Shown here: one piece after another, positions 1-8,851 of the stretch | How positions within the stretch are numbered: the first letter of the stretch is position 1 | Layout: each line of letters starts with the position of its first letter | Assembly (NCBI GenBank): GCA_963749145.1 | Contig: CAVVLN010000005.1 | Span: forward strand, 62,001-126,000 | Origin: JASHPR01 sp963749145 | GTDB taxonomy: Bacteria; Actinomycetota; Actinomycetes; Streptosporangiales; Streptosporangiaceae | Direction: 5' to 3' | DNA: 64,000 nucleotides | Notes under the pieces: model-generated | What the model was told of the DNA's origin: nothing | The model's database searches: none | The model's input: the letters and a program-made list of their open reading frames with translations, nothing else | Position numbers and translations under genes: made by a program

Positions 1-49
1 CCGGGGTCGGCGCCGGGGTAAGCGCTGCCGGGGTCGGCGCCGGGGTAAG
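1..49. repeat. 22-bp direct repeat, two copies, 27-bp period
   Basis: Copies at 1-22 and 28-49 are identical. On the minus strand the 27-bp period encodes a 9-residue repeat (YPGADPGSA) in the tail of the DUF4407 protein. The array may continue beyond the window edge. Confidence 0.85.
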
Positions 50-1204
50 GGCCGCCCCGGGCGTTAGTCCAGGCGGCTTGGGCCTCGGCGATACGGCGAT
101 CACGGTCGAAGCGGATCACGATCCGGTTGACATCCCGGTCGGCGCGAGCCTGCTGTTCCAGCCGTTCCTTCGCTACCCCCGTGCCGAGATCGAGCTCGTC
201 CTCAGTCAGCATGTCCCGGCGCTTCCACGCTGCGGCGACGTGCTCATACGAGGAGCCGTCGAGGACGTGCACAATTTTCAAGATCAGTGGCATGAGGTCG
301 AGCAGGATCAGGCTGATCCGGATGAACCAGACCTCATAGGCGGTACCCGGATGCGCGCGTTCGATCTCGCTGAGGGCGTCCTCCCGGGCAATTAGCCCGG
401 TGTCACCCGTTGCTGCCGTGGCCGCCTGGCCCTGCTGGCGCTGCTCGTCGCTCGTCAGCGTCCTTATCTCGCCTTCGTCGGCTGAGATCTGTGCGTCATC
501 CGCCGGCTTGATGCTTTCCAGGTCGGCCTGCGCCGACGCCGCGAGCTGCGCATAGTGCTGGCAAACCGGCCCGCATCCTAGTTCGTGCGTGATCGAGCAG
601 GACCGCTCAGCGGCCTCGCACGCGGAGATGAACTTGTCGTGGTCGACATCGGCGACCAGATTCTGCTCCTGCGCGCGCAGCTGGCCGATCTGTTCCTGGG
701 CCCGGGTGATCATCGGCTGGTAGTAGCGTGCGACACCCGCCTCGGCTCGCTGCAGGGCATTCTGGGTGTCGGACTGGAGTTGCGCCCTGATCTCCGGCTG
801 GAAGATCGTGAGCACCAGGGGCTCGGCGATCTGTATCCCGATGAACAGGGAAATAAGAGCAGGCCCGCCGCGGCGACGGCGAACTTCCTGGTCACGGGCA
901 TCATGACGAGCAGCCGGTCCAGGTTGATGATGAATGCCGACCACGCCACTGACACGGGCCACAGGTGAACCGGAGGTCGGCGCAGGACATAGCCGAGCGC
1001 GACCGCCATCGTCACGCCGCTGAGGCAACCGGTGAGCAGAACGGCCAGGCCGAGCGCGTTGTAGAAGCGAGTCTCGCTCGGGCACGAGGCCAGCACATCC
1101 CGGCGAGCACCGGCGAACCAGGCCAAAGAGGGCCGGCCTGCCTGCGGCGGCCGATCCGGGACGCCCTCGCTCGCGGCCGCAGGCCGCTCGATGGTGTCGG
1201 TCAT
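1..1204 (-). pseudogene. DUF4407 membrane protein, frameshifted, C-terminus outside window
   Basis: Two hydrophobic segments (about residues 47-72 and 80-100, the second containing SAFIINLDRLLV) are typical of the actinobacterial DUF4407 family, whose role is unknown. The ATG at 1204 is preceded by a GAGGTGAG ribosome site. Near nt 865-885 the frame is lost in a GC-run; in the neighbouring frame the family sequence resumes (LISLFIGIQIAEPLVL) and stays open to base 1 through a long Glu/Gln-rich soluble region, another hydrophobic stretch (ISLILLDLMPLILKI) and a repeated YPGADPGSA tail. One indel therefore separates two good halves: pseudogene or read error. Confidence 0.75.
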
Positions 1205-1407
1205 CTCACCTCGCCTGGGCACCGGACGGCCCTGGTAGGCAGTAGTCTGGCACATACCACAGGCTAATGCCATAGGCTTCTGACGTCCTGGCCGCGAGTC
1301 CGGTGGGACTCCCGCCGACCAGGCAGCGCCGGCCGGAGCATCCGCTCCAGGCGCGGCGAAAACCCGCGCAGCGGGTCGGCGGCAAACTGGCCAGAGGTGA
1401 TTAAGTA

Positions 1408-1436
1408 TTGACTAATGTTCCCCCAAGTTTTAGCCT
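1408..1436 (+). promoter_or_regulatory. Predicted sigma70-type promoter of the XRE regulator
   Basis: TTGACT (1408-1413), a 17-nt spacer and TAGCCT (1431-1436) fit a housekeeping actinobacterial promoter, in an AT-richer stretch of the otherwise featureless 1205-1565 gap between two divergent genes. Transcription would start near 1443, about 120 nt before the preferred start codon. Confidence 0.5.
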
Positions 1437-1565
1437 TGTTATGTTTGGCATGTGCCTATGGCCAGAACGCGGGCGGATGCTCTAGAGGCGTTCCGGTGTT
1501 GTCCCGAATTCCCCCGGTCCGGCCTGGAAATACGCGTAATTCAACAGAGTTTGCGGGGCGGCGTC

Positions 1566-2420
1566 ATGGCAGAAGGTAGTCCAACGATTCGCCAACGCGA
1601 GCTTGGCATGCGCTTGCGTGAATTCCGCAGGGCCAAGAACTTGACCGTCGAAGATGTGGCGGCTCAGCTACTCTGTTCGGCAACCAAGATCAGCCGAGCC
1701 GAAACGGGTGCGCGCAAGCCGACTCTGCGTGACGTCCGGGATCTCTGTAAGCTCTACGACGTTGATGACGAAACCTCGGCCGAGCTCATGGCCCTGGCCC
1801 GCCAGGCGCGCGAGCCTGGGTGGTGGGCACGGTATAGCGATCTGGAGATCCAGCCACTGATCGGGCTGGAGCAGGAAGCGACCGCTATCACCTCTTTCGG
1901 TATGTATTTCGTCCCGGCACTGCTCCAGACCGAGGAGTACGCCCGGCATATAATAAAGGGGATCGTTCCGAACATCGATCCAGCCATTCTAGAGCAACGA
2001 GTCACGGCTCGCCTGGAGCGGCAGAAGCTACTACGGAAGCCTAAGGCGCCCAGATACCGGGCCGTGCTGGACGAGGCGGTCCTGCACCGCCAGGTCGGCG
2101 GGCAGTCGGTGATGAAGTTGCAGCTGAACAAGATGCTGGACCTGGTGCAGGACGAGAGAGTGGCGATCCAGGTCATCCCGTATGAGGTTGGCGCTTACGC
2201 GGCTGTCGACAGCAACTTTGATTATCTGGAATTCAGCCCTAAATCACCGCTTCCTGACAAGGTCTTTGTGGAGGGCCTCGTAAACAACGCCTATCTTGAG
2301 CGCCCGGCTGACGTCCTGCGTTACGGTGAGGCACTTGAGTACCTGCGCGACGAAGCTCTCAATCCCCGTGACTCGGTAAATAGGATTGAATCAGTCCGCG
2401 ATGGTTCTGACTATTCTTAG
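1566..2420 (+). CDS. XRE-family regulator with DUF5753 domain
   Basis: The 284-residue protein has an N-terminal helix-turn-helix (about residues 13-67, including DVAAQLLCSATKISRAETGA) followed by a DUF5753 domain (GWWARY, then SFGMYFVPALLQTEEYAR, LERQ and a YLERP motif near the C-terminus). Such proteins pair with small DUF397 proteins in filamentous actinobacteria and act as regulators or antitoxin-like partners; the DUF397 gene follows at 2584. The ATG at 1566 gives the usual family length; in-frame GTG 1452 or ATG 1458, close to the predicted transcription start, would add 36-38 residues without family similarity. Confidence 0.88.
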   Translation: MAEGSPTIRQRELGMRLREFRRAKNLTVEDVAAQLLCSATKISRAETGARKPTLRDVRDLCKLYDVDDETSAELMALARQAREPGWWARYSDLEIQPLIGLEQEATAITSFGMYFVPALLQTEEYARHIIKGIVPNIDPAILEQRVTARLERQKLLRKPKAPRYRAVLDEAVLHRQVGGQSVMKLQLNKMLDLVQDERVAIQVIPYEVGAYAAVDSNFDYLEFSPKSPLPDKVFVEGLVNNAYLERPADVLRYGEALEYLRDEALNPRDSVNRIESVRDGSDYS

Positions 2421-2551
2421 CGACCTCGTGTAGTCGCACTAAGCCCCAGATCCTTCGGCCCCAGGAGTCACATTATCCCCAGGAGCACTGGGGCGCCGAC
2501 CGGCTGTTGACAGCCTCGAATGCTTCGTGGCTACCATGTGTGTAATCGTGA

Positions 2552-2570
2552 TGGTAAGCTTTGCTTACCA
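2552..2570. promoter_or_regulatory. 8-bp perfect inverted repeat before the DUF397 gene
   Basis: TGGTAAGC (2552-2559) and GCTTACCA (2563-2570) are perfect complements with a TTT spacer, ending three bases before the ribosome site of the DUF397 gene. It could be the operator of the upstream XRE protein or an RNA hairpin limiting translation. Confidence 0.5.
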
Positions 2571-2583
2571 CTTGGAGGGGCAC

Positions 2584-2787
2584 GTGGGTTCCAGCATTCC
2601 GGACGGTTTGGCGTGGCGTCGCAGCAGCCGTTGTAACGGGGGCAACTGTATTGAGGTTGTTGAGTATGACGGCCTGATCATGGTTCGGAGTTCGGCAGAT
2701 CCGGACGGCCCTAAACTCGCGGTTAGCCGTGACCAATGGCGGGTCTGGATCGTCAGCCTGAAAGACGGCTTCTTCGACAGGTTTTGA
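2584..2787 (+). CDS. DUF397 domain protein
   Basis: A 67-residue protein with the DUF397 signature: WRRSSRCNGGNCIEV, then VRSSADPDGPKLAVSRDQW and a closing DG-F element. DUF397 proteins are small partners of XRE-DUF5753 regulators and are linked to development or toxin-antitoxin-like control in actinobacteria. I start it at GTG 2584 because TTGGAGGGG lies just upstream and the protein then begins next to the domain; a start at 2527 would run through the palindrome. It probably forms one transcription unit with the gene at 1566. Confidence 0.85.
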   Translation: MGSSIPDGLAWRRSSRCNGGNCIEVVEYDGLIMVRSSADPDGPKLAVSRDQWRVWIVSLKDGFFDRF

Positions 2788-2844
2788 GTATCGGATTGTC
2801 CTTTGCCCGGCTCCCTGGTCACTGCGGCCAGGCCGAACCGGGCC

Positions 2845-2880
2845 CCCGTCCGCTGAGTCGTGTCGGCCGTGGCGGACGGG
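2845..2880 (+). terminator. Hairpin downstream of DUF397 gene
   Basis: CCCGTCCGC (2845-2853) pairs perfectly with GCGGACGGG (2872-2880) across an 18-nt loop, 58 nt after the DUF397 stop and before the patatin gene. No U-run follows, as is common for GC-rich actinobacterial terminators. Confidence 0.45.
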
Positions 2881-2991
2881 CTGGGACCGCAGCGCGGGCA
2901 GCCCCGTGCGGCGGCGATGGTCGCCGGTGGTTCGCGGCGGGTTCATAATGGCCTGAAGTCTGTTGAGCGGGCAAAGAGGTAGCCGAAACAC

Positions 2992-4128
2992 ATGATCAGC
3001 GCTTCGGCACGGGGGCGGGCGCAGCCGCGGATCGGGCTGGCGCTCGGCGCGGGCGGCGTCCTCGGTGCCGCGTGGACGACCGGCGCGCTGGCCGCGCTGC
3101 AGCAGCGGGTGCCGGTGCCGCTCGGGGAATCCGACGTGATCGTGGGCACCAGCGCCGGGAGCGTGCTGGCCGCGGCGCTGCGCTGCGGCCTGACCGTGGA
3201 CGAGATCGCGGCTCACCAGCGCGAGGGACCGGCCGGGGCATTGCGCGCACTCGGCTCGCCTGACCTGGGCTACGGGGCCCTTCCGCCCTGGCCGCGGCCG
3301 AGCGTGGGCTCACCACGGCTGCTGCTGGCGGCGTTGCGGGCCCCGCACCGGGTGCACCCGTGGGTCATCGTCAGCGCGTGCCTGCCGGAGGGGCGGGCCG
3401 ACCACGCGCCGCTGCGGGCGATGGTGCACGACATGACCCGGTTCGGCGAGCAGCGCCGGGCCCTGGCGGCCCAGCGGCCCCGGCTGACCGGAGTGGGTCC
3501 GGCGGCACGCCACGGCGGCTGGATCCGGCGGCTGGTCGGGGGCGCGCGGAACGTGAAGGAAAGCGACCCGCCAGAGCCTGCTGTTGTCCCGGTCCCGGCG
3601 GCCGACTGGGCGGCGGACGGGCGGACCTGGATCGTGGCCGTCGACTACGACACGGGCCGCCGGGTGGCGTTCGGGCGCGGCGGGGCGCCGGCGGCGTCGC
3701 TGCCGGACGCGGTGGCGGCCTCCTGCTCGGTTCCGGGCTGGTTCCGGCCCATGGTGATCGCCGAACGCCGCTACGTCGACGGCGGGGTCCGGTCCACGGC
3801 GTCGGCCGACCTGCTGGGGCGGGCCGGCCTCGACGAGGTGTACGTGCTGGCTCCGATGGCGAGCGTGGTCGCCGCCACGCCGCGCACGGCGCTGGAGGGG
3901 GCCGAGCGCCTGGTCCGGCGCCGGATGACCGCCGCGCTGGGCCGCGAGATCGACCTGCTGCGGTCCCGCGGCATCAAGGTCACGCTGATGACGCCCGGTC
4001 CTGAGGACCTCAACGCGATGGGCGCGAACCTGATGGACCCGGCCCGCCGTGAGAGCGTGTTCGAGACTTCGCTGCGCACCTCGGCGGAGTTCTTCCGCCG
4101 GGCCGGCTTAGCCGATCGCGCCGCCTGA
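2992..4128 (+). CDS. Patatin-like phospholipase
   Basis: 378 residues with the patatin layout: glycine-rich oxyanion loop GAGGVLG (residues 19-25), nucleophile elbow GTSAG with Ser54, and a DGG motif with Asp263 completing the Ser-Asp dyad. The family hydrolyses acyl chains of lipids; the substrate here is unknown. No signal peptide is visible, so it is probably cytoplasmic. AGAGGTAG precedes the ATG. Its 3' end overlaps the convergent gene at 4108 by 21 bp. Confidence 0.9.
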   Translation: MISASARGRAQPRIGLALGAGGVLGAAWTTGALAALQQRVPVPLGESDVIVGTSAGSVLAAALRCGLTVDEIAAHQREGPAGALRALGSPDLGYGALPPWPRPSVGSPRLLLAALRAPHRVHPWVIVSACLPEGRADHAPLRAMVHDMTRFGEQRRALAAQRPRLTGVGPAARHGGWIRRLVGGARNVKESDPPEPAVVPVPAADWAADGRTWIVAVDYDTGRRVAFGRGGAPAASLPDAVAASCSVPGWFRPMVIAERRYVDGGVRSTASADLLGRAGLDEVYVLAPMASVVAATPRTALEGAERLVRRRMTAALGREIDLLRSRGIKVTLMTPGPEDLNAMGANLMDPARRESVFETSLRTSAEFFRRAGLADRAA

Positions 4129-4467
4129 TACCGCGGTCACCCCGTAGGGCAGGTCCGCTTCCAGGATCGCGCTCGACCCGGCCGGGCGGGCGCTGACGTT
4201 CCAGCAGCGCTCCCGGAGCCGTTGCAGGGACTCGTGGTCGCCGAGCGGCAGGACCGCGCGCAGCCGCGAGCAGCCCCGCACCGCGGGCAGGTCGAGCACG
4301 GCGTCGACCAGGCTGGCGCGGCGCCCGGGCGTGATGTGCCCGGACTCCGCGCGTAATGAGGCCTGGGCTATGCCCCCGGATCCGGCGGAGATCGTCACCT
4401 CGGCGGCGGCTACGGTGCGGTCGTTGTCGCTGACCTCGATGTACTCATACCGAAAGCGCTCGGCCAT
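4108..4467 (-). CDS. Hypothetical protein, 119 aa
   Basis: Not recognised. A soluble alpha/beta-looking protein beginning MAERFRYEYIEVSDNDRTV, with no membrane segment or Cys/His metal motif. GGAGG eight bases upstream fixes the ATG at 4467 rather than the start 16 codons further out. It is convergent with the patatin gene (21-bp overlap), so it is unlikely to be in the same operon. Confidence 0.6.
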   Translation of the reverse strand: MAERFRYEYIEVSDNDRTVAAAEVTISAGSGGIAQASLRAESGHITPGRRASLVDAVLDLPAVRGCSRLRAVLPLGDHESLQRLRERCWNVSARPAGSSAILEADLPYGVTAVSGGAIG

Positions 4468-4625
4468 CGCTGTGCCTCCGTGGGGCGGCGGAGTGGGGAC
4501 GCAGGCGAGCAGCACCGCTCACTGCCGTTGGCCCGCATACCCCTCACCGCTGGCGGCAAAACCGGCACCGGGCCACTTCCATTAACAAACGACTACCGCA
4601 ATTCATCATCGATCACAATGGCCAG

Positions 4626-4958
4626 TCACGGATAGCTGACCACGTCGACCGGGGCGTCGGGGTTGGCCGCCGTGGCCGGTCCGCCGGCGCCGTTGATCGC
4701 GTGATCGATGCCGCCCGAGGCCGTGGCGTTGAGGAACACCGTGAGCAGGTCGTGGAACTGGACGCCAGAAGTGTCCGGTGCCTCGAACGCGTTGGTCGCG
4801 AAGACCGGCACGCCTAGGTCGAAGAAGCAGTAACTGCCCATCCCGTAACCCTGGAAGCTGGGTGACGGCGGAGCTGGCGCGTTCGGGAAAGGAAAACCCG
4901 GGTTGCTGCCATCCCTGATCAGCCTCCTCGCCGGAGTCGGGGGGGGGGCGCTCAGCGC
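4626..4958 (-). pseudogene. C-terminal fragment of a large secreted actinobacterial protein
   Basis: The frame encodes about 110 residues including FQGYGMGSYCFFDLGVPVF, NAFEAP, FHDLLTVFL and a final VDVVSYP. From memory this resembles the C-termini of large secreted actinobacterial proteins annotated as adenylyl cyclase or discoidin-domain proteins; this is a recollection, not a search result. It has no start of its own: the only upstream start lies inside the last codons of the next gene, across a ten-base homopolymer. I treat it as the tail of a gene whose 5' part was lost. Confidence 0.4.
4939..4948. repeat. Homopolymer of ten G (C on minus strand)
   Basis: Ten consecutive G residues at the junction between the isomerase 3' end and the fragment at 4626-4958. 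Such runs are prone to slippage and read errors, so the reading frame across it is uncertain. Confidence 0.9.
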
Positions 4959-5782
4959 CACGGGATCGTCAGCTCGCGGAGGAGTTCCTTGAGCGCCCGG
5001 GCGGCGCGCCGGAACCCTTCCGGGCCGCTGAAGCCGCCGTGGCGTCCGGCCGCAGCCAGGTGGGGCTCAAGAGATACGTAACCCGCGAAACCCGAGTCGC
5101 GCAAGGCGGCCAGGGTCTCGCGTACCTGGCCGTCGCCCTGGCCGGCCGGGACGACCTGGCCCGTGGCGGCCAGGGCGTCCTTAACCTGCAGGTAGACGAG
5201 GTAGGGCCGGATCAGCGGGTAGGCGTCGGCATGCGGGCGGACGCCGCACTGCACGAAATTGGCCGCGTCGAAGGTGGCCCGCAGGCTCGGCGAGTTCACC
5301 GCCTCGATGAGGCCGGCGCACCGCCGCGGCTGGTCGCCATAGATTTCCTTCTCGTTCTCGTGGGCCAGGACCAGGCCGCGCTGCTCGGCGATCGAGGTGA
5401 GGGCCCGCATCCGGTCGGTGACCTGCTGGCGGTATTGCTCCGGCGGCTCGCCTTCCGGGATGAAGAAGGAGAACACGCGGACAGTCGTGACGGCGAGTTG
5501 CCCGGCGATGTCGGCCACGCGCTTCATCCGGTCAAGCTCGGGGCCGAGCGGCGCTTGCACGGTGATCTTGCCGACCGGCGAGCCGATCGCGGAGACGCGC
5601 ACTCCCTGGTCGTCCAGGGCGCGGCGGAACCTGGCCACCTCGTGGTCGCTGAGGTCGGCGACGTTGGCGGACCAGGCGCTGCGCAGTTCGAGGTGCGAGA
5701 TGCCCTCCGCGGCCAGCACCGCGAGCTGCTCGCCCAGGTCGGGCGAGATCTCGTCGGCGAACCCGCTGAGGATGAAGGCCAT
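4952..5782 (-). CDS. Sugar phosphate isomerase/epimerase (xylose isomerase-like TIM barrel)
   Basis: 276 residues beginning MAFILSGFADEISPDL, an opening typical of the AP-endonuclease-2/xylose-isomerase-like superfamily. Expected metal-binding acidic and His residues lie in ISHLELR, LVLAHENE, ATFDAANF and GYVSLEPHL. These enzymes isomerise or epimerise sugars and inositols using a divalent metal. It starts 15 nt after the oxidoreductase stop, so the two genes form an operon, probably for a cyclic polyol or sugar. The substrate cannot be read from sequence. Confidence 0.88.
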   Translation of the reverse strand: MAFILSGFADEISPDLGEQLAVLAAEGISHLELRSAWSANVADLSDHEVARFRRALDDQGVRVSAIGSPVGKITVQAPLGPELDRMKRVADIAGQLAVTTVRVFSFFIPEGEPPEQYRQQVTDRMRALTSIAEQRGLVLAHENEKEIYGDQPRRCAGLIEAVNSPSLRATFDAANFVQCGVRPHADAYPLIRPYLVYLQVKDALAATGQVVPAGQGDGQVRETLAALRDSGFAGYVSLEPHLAAAGRHGGFSGPEGFRRAARALKELLRELTIPWR

Positions 5783-5797
5783 CGCTGTCGCGCCGTC

Positions 5798-6928
5798 CTA
5801 GCGCCCGTCGCCGGCCGGGGGCGCGATGGCGACGGCGCGGCCGGTGCTGGCCGACTCGTAGACGGCGCAGACGACTTCGAGAGTGGCGCGGGCGCTGGCG
5901 GGCGTGACGGACGGCGGCCGGCCCTCGCCGATCGCGGCCAGGAGGTCGGCGATCTGGGCGGCGTGGCCGGCCGGGTCGATGCCCGCGGGGTTGGCGGCCG
6001 CGGCCGGGGCCGGGGCCGGGGCGGCGCCCGGGACCGGGCCGCCGGGGACCGGGCCGGCGGGCTGGCCCGGCTCGGTGGTGAGCGCGACCCGGGTGAGCTG
6101 GCCGTCCTCGACGACGAGGGTGCCGTGCGTGCCGGACACCTCCAGGCGCTGGGCCGAGCCGGGAAAGGTCGCGGTGGTGGCGACGATGGAACCGACGGCG
6201 CCCGACGCGAACCGCACGATCGCGAGCGCGATGTCCTCGACCTCGATCCGGTGCGCCCGGGTCGTGCAGACCGCGGTCACCTCGGTGACCGGTCCCATGG
6301 CCCACAGCAGCAGGTCGACGTAGTGAATGCCCTGGTTCATCAGGGCCCCGCCGTCCAGGTCCCGGGTGCCGCGCCAGGACGCGCTGTCGTAGTAGCCCTG
6401 GGTGCGGTACCACTTGGTGCTGGCCTCACCGAGGACAAGGTCGCCGGCGGCGCGGTTGCCGAGCAGGCGGCGCAGCTCGGCCAGCCCCGGGTCGAAGCGG
6501 TGCTGGGAGATCACGGTCATCTGGACGCCGGCGGTGCGGGCCGCCTCGATCAGCCGGTCGGCAGCCTCCAGGGTGACGTCGATCGGCTTCTCGATAACCA
6601 GGTGCTTGCCGGCCCGGGCCGCCTGGATGCCGACCTCGGCGTGCAGGCCGCTGGGCACGCAGACCGAGACCACGTCGAGGTCCGGCCGGGCGAGCAGCGC
6701 GGGCAGGTCCTCGGCGGCCGCGCCCTGGTATTGGCCGGCCAGGGCCCTGGCCCGGGCCGGGTCGGCGTCGGCGACCGCCACCAGCCGGGCGCCGGGAACG
6801 AGGGCGATCGCCTGGGCGTGCGTCGCGCCGATCACGCCCGCGCCGACGATGCCGAAACCGGGGCGGCCGGTGGTCCGGCCGGTCCCGGGCGCGGCCGGGG
6901 CCGCTCCGGTCGCGTTCCTCTCGCCCAC
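5798..6928 (-). CDS. Gfo/Idh/MocA family NAD(P)-dependent oxidoreductase
   Basis: N-terminal Rossmann motif FGIVGAGVIGATHAQA, then the family EKP motif (HLVIEKPIDV) and a C-terminal substrate domain with DGGALMNQGIHYVDLL. The family oxidises or reduces sugars and inositols. GTG 6928, spaced four bases from GGAGG, is preferred over ATG 6967, which has no ribosome site. A Pro/Ala/Gly-rich low-complexity insert of about 25 residues breaks the C-terminal domain (about residues 290-315), unusual for the family. The isomerase gene follows 15 nt downstream. Confidence 0.9.
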   Translation of the reverse strand: MGERNATGAAPAAPGTGRTTGRPGFGIVGAGVIGATHAQAIALVPGARLVAVADADPARARALAGQYQGAAAEDLPALLARPDLDVVSVCVPSGLHAEVGIQAARAGKHLVIEKPIDVTLEAADRLIEAARTAGVQMTVISQHRFDPGLAELRRLLGNRAAGDLVLGEASTKWYRTQGYYDSASWRGTRDLDGGALMNQGIHYVDLLLWAMGPVTEVTAVCTTRAHRIEVEDIALAIVRFASGAVGSIVATTATFPGSAQRLEVSGTHGTLVVEDGQLTRVALTTEPGQPAGPVPGGPVPGAAPAPAPAAAANPAGIDPAGHAAQIADLLAAIGEGRPPSVTPASARATLEVVCAVYESASTGRAVAIAPPAGDGR

Positions 6929-7117
6929 GCCGCCTCCACGGTTCCGCAACGCCCGCAGGAGCACCATAGGAGAGGCCCGGTGTCGTGCCGCGGCGCGGGG
7001 TGTGTGCGGTGACTGTTGCTATCACAGCAGTGAGGGCCCGCACCCCGGCCGATGACGTGCTTGCCCGGTCGGCTCGGGCCCAACACGGGCGCGGTTCGCG
7101 AGCGGTATCTTGCCTGC

Positions 7118-7594
7118 ATGTCAGATCGGGCGGCGGGCGATGCGGTGGACATTTACACCGACGGTGCGTGCAGCGGCAACCCGGGCCCGGGGGGCTGGGG
7201 TGCCGTGCTGTACTACCGCGGCCACGAGAAGGACCTCTACGGCGGCGACGCGGGGCCCACCACCAATAACCGCATGGAGCTCATGGCCGCGATCCAGGCG
7301 CTGGAGAGCCTGAGCCGCGTGGTTCCCGTCCGCCTGCACACCGACAGCACCTACCTGCGGAACGGGGTCAGCCAGTGGCTGCCCAGGTGGAAGAAGAACG
7401 GCTGGAAGACCACCGATAAGAAGCCGGTGAAGAACGCCGACCTCTGGCAGCGGCTGGACCGCGCGACGGAGCGTTACGACGTGGACTGGCGCTGGGTCAA
7501 GGGCCACGCCGGGAACGCCGGCAACGAGCGCGCCGACGCGCTCGCCAACCGCGGCATGACCGAGGCCCTGGCCGGCGCCCGGCCGGGCCTCTAG
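7118..7594 (+). CDS. rnhA: Ribonuclease HI
   Basis: 158 residues with the complete RNase HI active site: Asp15 (IYTDGACSGNPG), Glu54 (NNRMEL), Asp76 (LHTDSTYL), His130 (KGHAG) and Asp140 (NERADALA). It cleaves the RNA strand of RNA-DNA hybrids using Mg2+. Length matches single-domain bacterial RNase HI. ATG 7118 places the catalytic Asp at the expected distance; the longer version from 7052 adds residues outside the domain. Divergent from the oxidoreductase gene. Confidence 0.95.
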   Translation: MSDRAAGDAVDIYTDGACSGNPGPGGWGAVLYYRGHEKDLYGGDAGPTTNNRMELMAAIQALESLSRVVPVRLHTDSTYLRNGVSQWLPRWKKNGWKTTDKKPVKNADLWQRLDRATERYDVDWRWVKGHAGNAGNERADALANRGMTEALAGARPGL

Positions 7595-7599
7595 CCGGC

Positions 7600-7796
7600 A
7601 TGAAGGACTGGGTGGCCTGGCACGCCGGCTACGACGATCCGTCCTCCGGGCTGAGCGCCCGCCTGCGGGCGGTCCGGTCGCACCTCGCGCACGCGCTCGA
7701 CGAAGCACCCCGCCGGCGGTAGGGGCCAACCGCCTCGCCCGCGCGGCCGCGGCCACGCTGCCCGCCGGGCCGCTGTTCACCTTCCGCGCGAGCTGA
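7600..7796 (+). pseudogene. Internally deleted SAM methyltransferase remnant
   Basis: The first 40 codons (MKDWVAWHAGYDDPSSGLSA, then an Arg/Leu-rich helix) look like the start of an actinobacterial class I SAM methyltransferase. The frame stops at 7722 before any SAM-binding motif. In another frame NRLARAAAATLPAGPLFTF runs to the stop at 7794-7796, resembling the end of the same family. The middle of the gene appears deleted. The stub lies five bases after rnhA. Confidence 0.6.
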
Positions 7797-7825
7797 CCCG
7801 CGAGGCGCCCCGCGCGAGCCGGCGT

Positions 7826-8545
7826 TCACCGCCCCCGGGTGATCCTGACCCATAGGTACTCATCCACCAGCTTGGGCGGCTCCGAACCGGGCCGCCCGAG
7901 GACCGCCGGGAGGTCGCCGACCGGAACCTCCAGCCGCCTGGCCAGCCCGTCCAGGGCCGCGGCCGACAGCCGCAGCAGCCGCACATACGCGGCGCCGCCG
8001 CCCGGCCGCCCGAACGCCAGCCGGATCGGCTCATCCCACGGCAGGAACGCCCGCGGCCTGATGGCGTACAGCGCTTTCCCGGCCGCCGTATCACCGAAGG
8101 CCACATCAAGATCAGTGCCTTTTACGCTCCGTCTCGCCGCGGGCCTGGCCCGCAGATCGTCATACGCCAGCCCGGCCACCATCAGCGCGTCTTCGCCGAG
8201 CCCGGTCAGGGTGTCCTGGTCGCGGGGCAGCCGGGAGCCCCACTCGGCCCACCACCCCCGCAACGCCTCGCTGGTCCGGCCGGTGTCCGCCCGCCGCAGG
8301 TGCCGGCAGCCCCAGGCCCGCAGCCAGTTGATGAGCGCCACCCGGTGCCCGTCGTCTCGCAGATCCAGGTGACCACCCGTCACGCTCCGCAGCCGCTGAG
8401 TCGCGGAGTCGACGCCTGTCCCGGTTCCGAAGTGAGCCAGGTACCGGGCGATGTCCTCGCGGCTCAGGCTCGACCGGAACTCCTCCAGAGCGGTGACCCC
8501 GGCCTCGCCGGCGGGCCCGGACATCAGATCTGACGCCATCGACAT
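7826..8545 (-). CDS. Unknown protein, intact member of a locally duplicated family
   Basis: About 239 residues from ATG 8545; no family recognised. The N-terminal third (SREDIARYLAHF through GGHLDLRDDGHR to ALINWLRAWG) is closely matched by the broken copy at 10085-10371, and the C-terminal third (AALDGLARRLEV, ending RITRGR) by the remnant at 15650-15755. No membrane segment or obvious catalytic motif. The 5' end overlaps the nitroreductase stub at 8524-8646, so its present start may be a junction product. Confidence 0.55.
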   Translation of the reverse strand: MSMASDLMSGPAGEAGVTALEEFRSSLSREDIARYLAHFGTGTGVDSATQRLRSVTGGHLDLRDDGHRVALINWLRAWGCRHLRRADTGRTSEALRGWWAEWGSRLPRDQDTLTGLGEDALMVAGLAYDDLRARPAARRSVKGTDLDVAFGDTAAGKALYAIRPRAFLPWDEPIRLAFGRPGGGAAYVRLLRLSAAALDGLARRLEVPVGDLPAVLGRPGSEPPKLVDEYLWVRITRGR

Positions 8546-8646
8546 GCGGAGATTGTCAGCAGCAGCGGGATGTCGGCGAAGGACCCGCCGACCCGCCCGC
8601 CGTTGGCGCGGAACTCCTCGATGACCTGCCGGTTCAGGCTGGTCAT
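8524..8646 (-). pseudogene. N-terminal stub of a deazaflavin-dependent nitroreductase
   Basis: A 40-codon frame begins MTSLNRQVIEEFRANGGRVG and continues FADIPLLLT, matching the N-terminus of the F420-dependent DDN/DUF385 nitroreductase family, then turns into unrelated residues and stops. GGAG precedes the ATG, so the original start signals remain. The break lies exactly where the unknown gene at 7826-8545 begins, indicating a recombination junction. Confidence 0.65.
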
Positions 8647-8814
8647 GTCCCGCTCCGGCACGAGTCACCGCCCCATTCCGAGCCGAAGATGTCGTGTGCA
8701 CGGTCTTCCGTGCACGGTCTTCCCTGATTGTGGAGACCTTCGGCAGATGGCGCGGCTAAGTCTCCAGGATCATAGACTGCACGGCCCCGGAGCCCGGCGG
8801 ACGCGCGCAGGTCG

Positions 8815-8843
8815 TTGGCCGAGGCTTTATCATGGCATAGCAT
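8815..8843 (+). promoter_or_regulatory. Predicted promoter of the DUF574 methyltransferase
   Basis: TTGGCC (8815-8820), a 17-nt spacer and TAGCAT (8838-8843). The -10 box ends eight bases before ATG 8852, which has no ribosome site, so the transcript is probably leaderless. A 14-bp tandem repeat (8696-8709 and 8710-8723) lies upstream. Confidence 0.5.
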
Positions 8844-8851
8844 GTCATGTT

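Noticed and set aside
5039..7012. 657-codon plus-strand frame over the isomerase and oxidoreductase genes
   Set aside because: Antisense shadow of two genes with clear family motifs on the minus strand.
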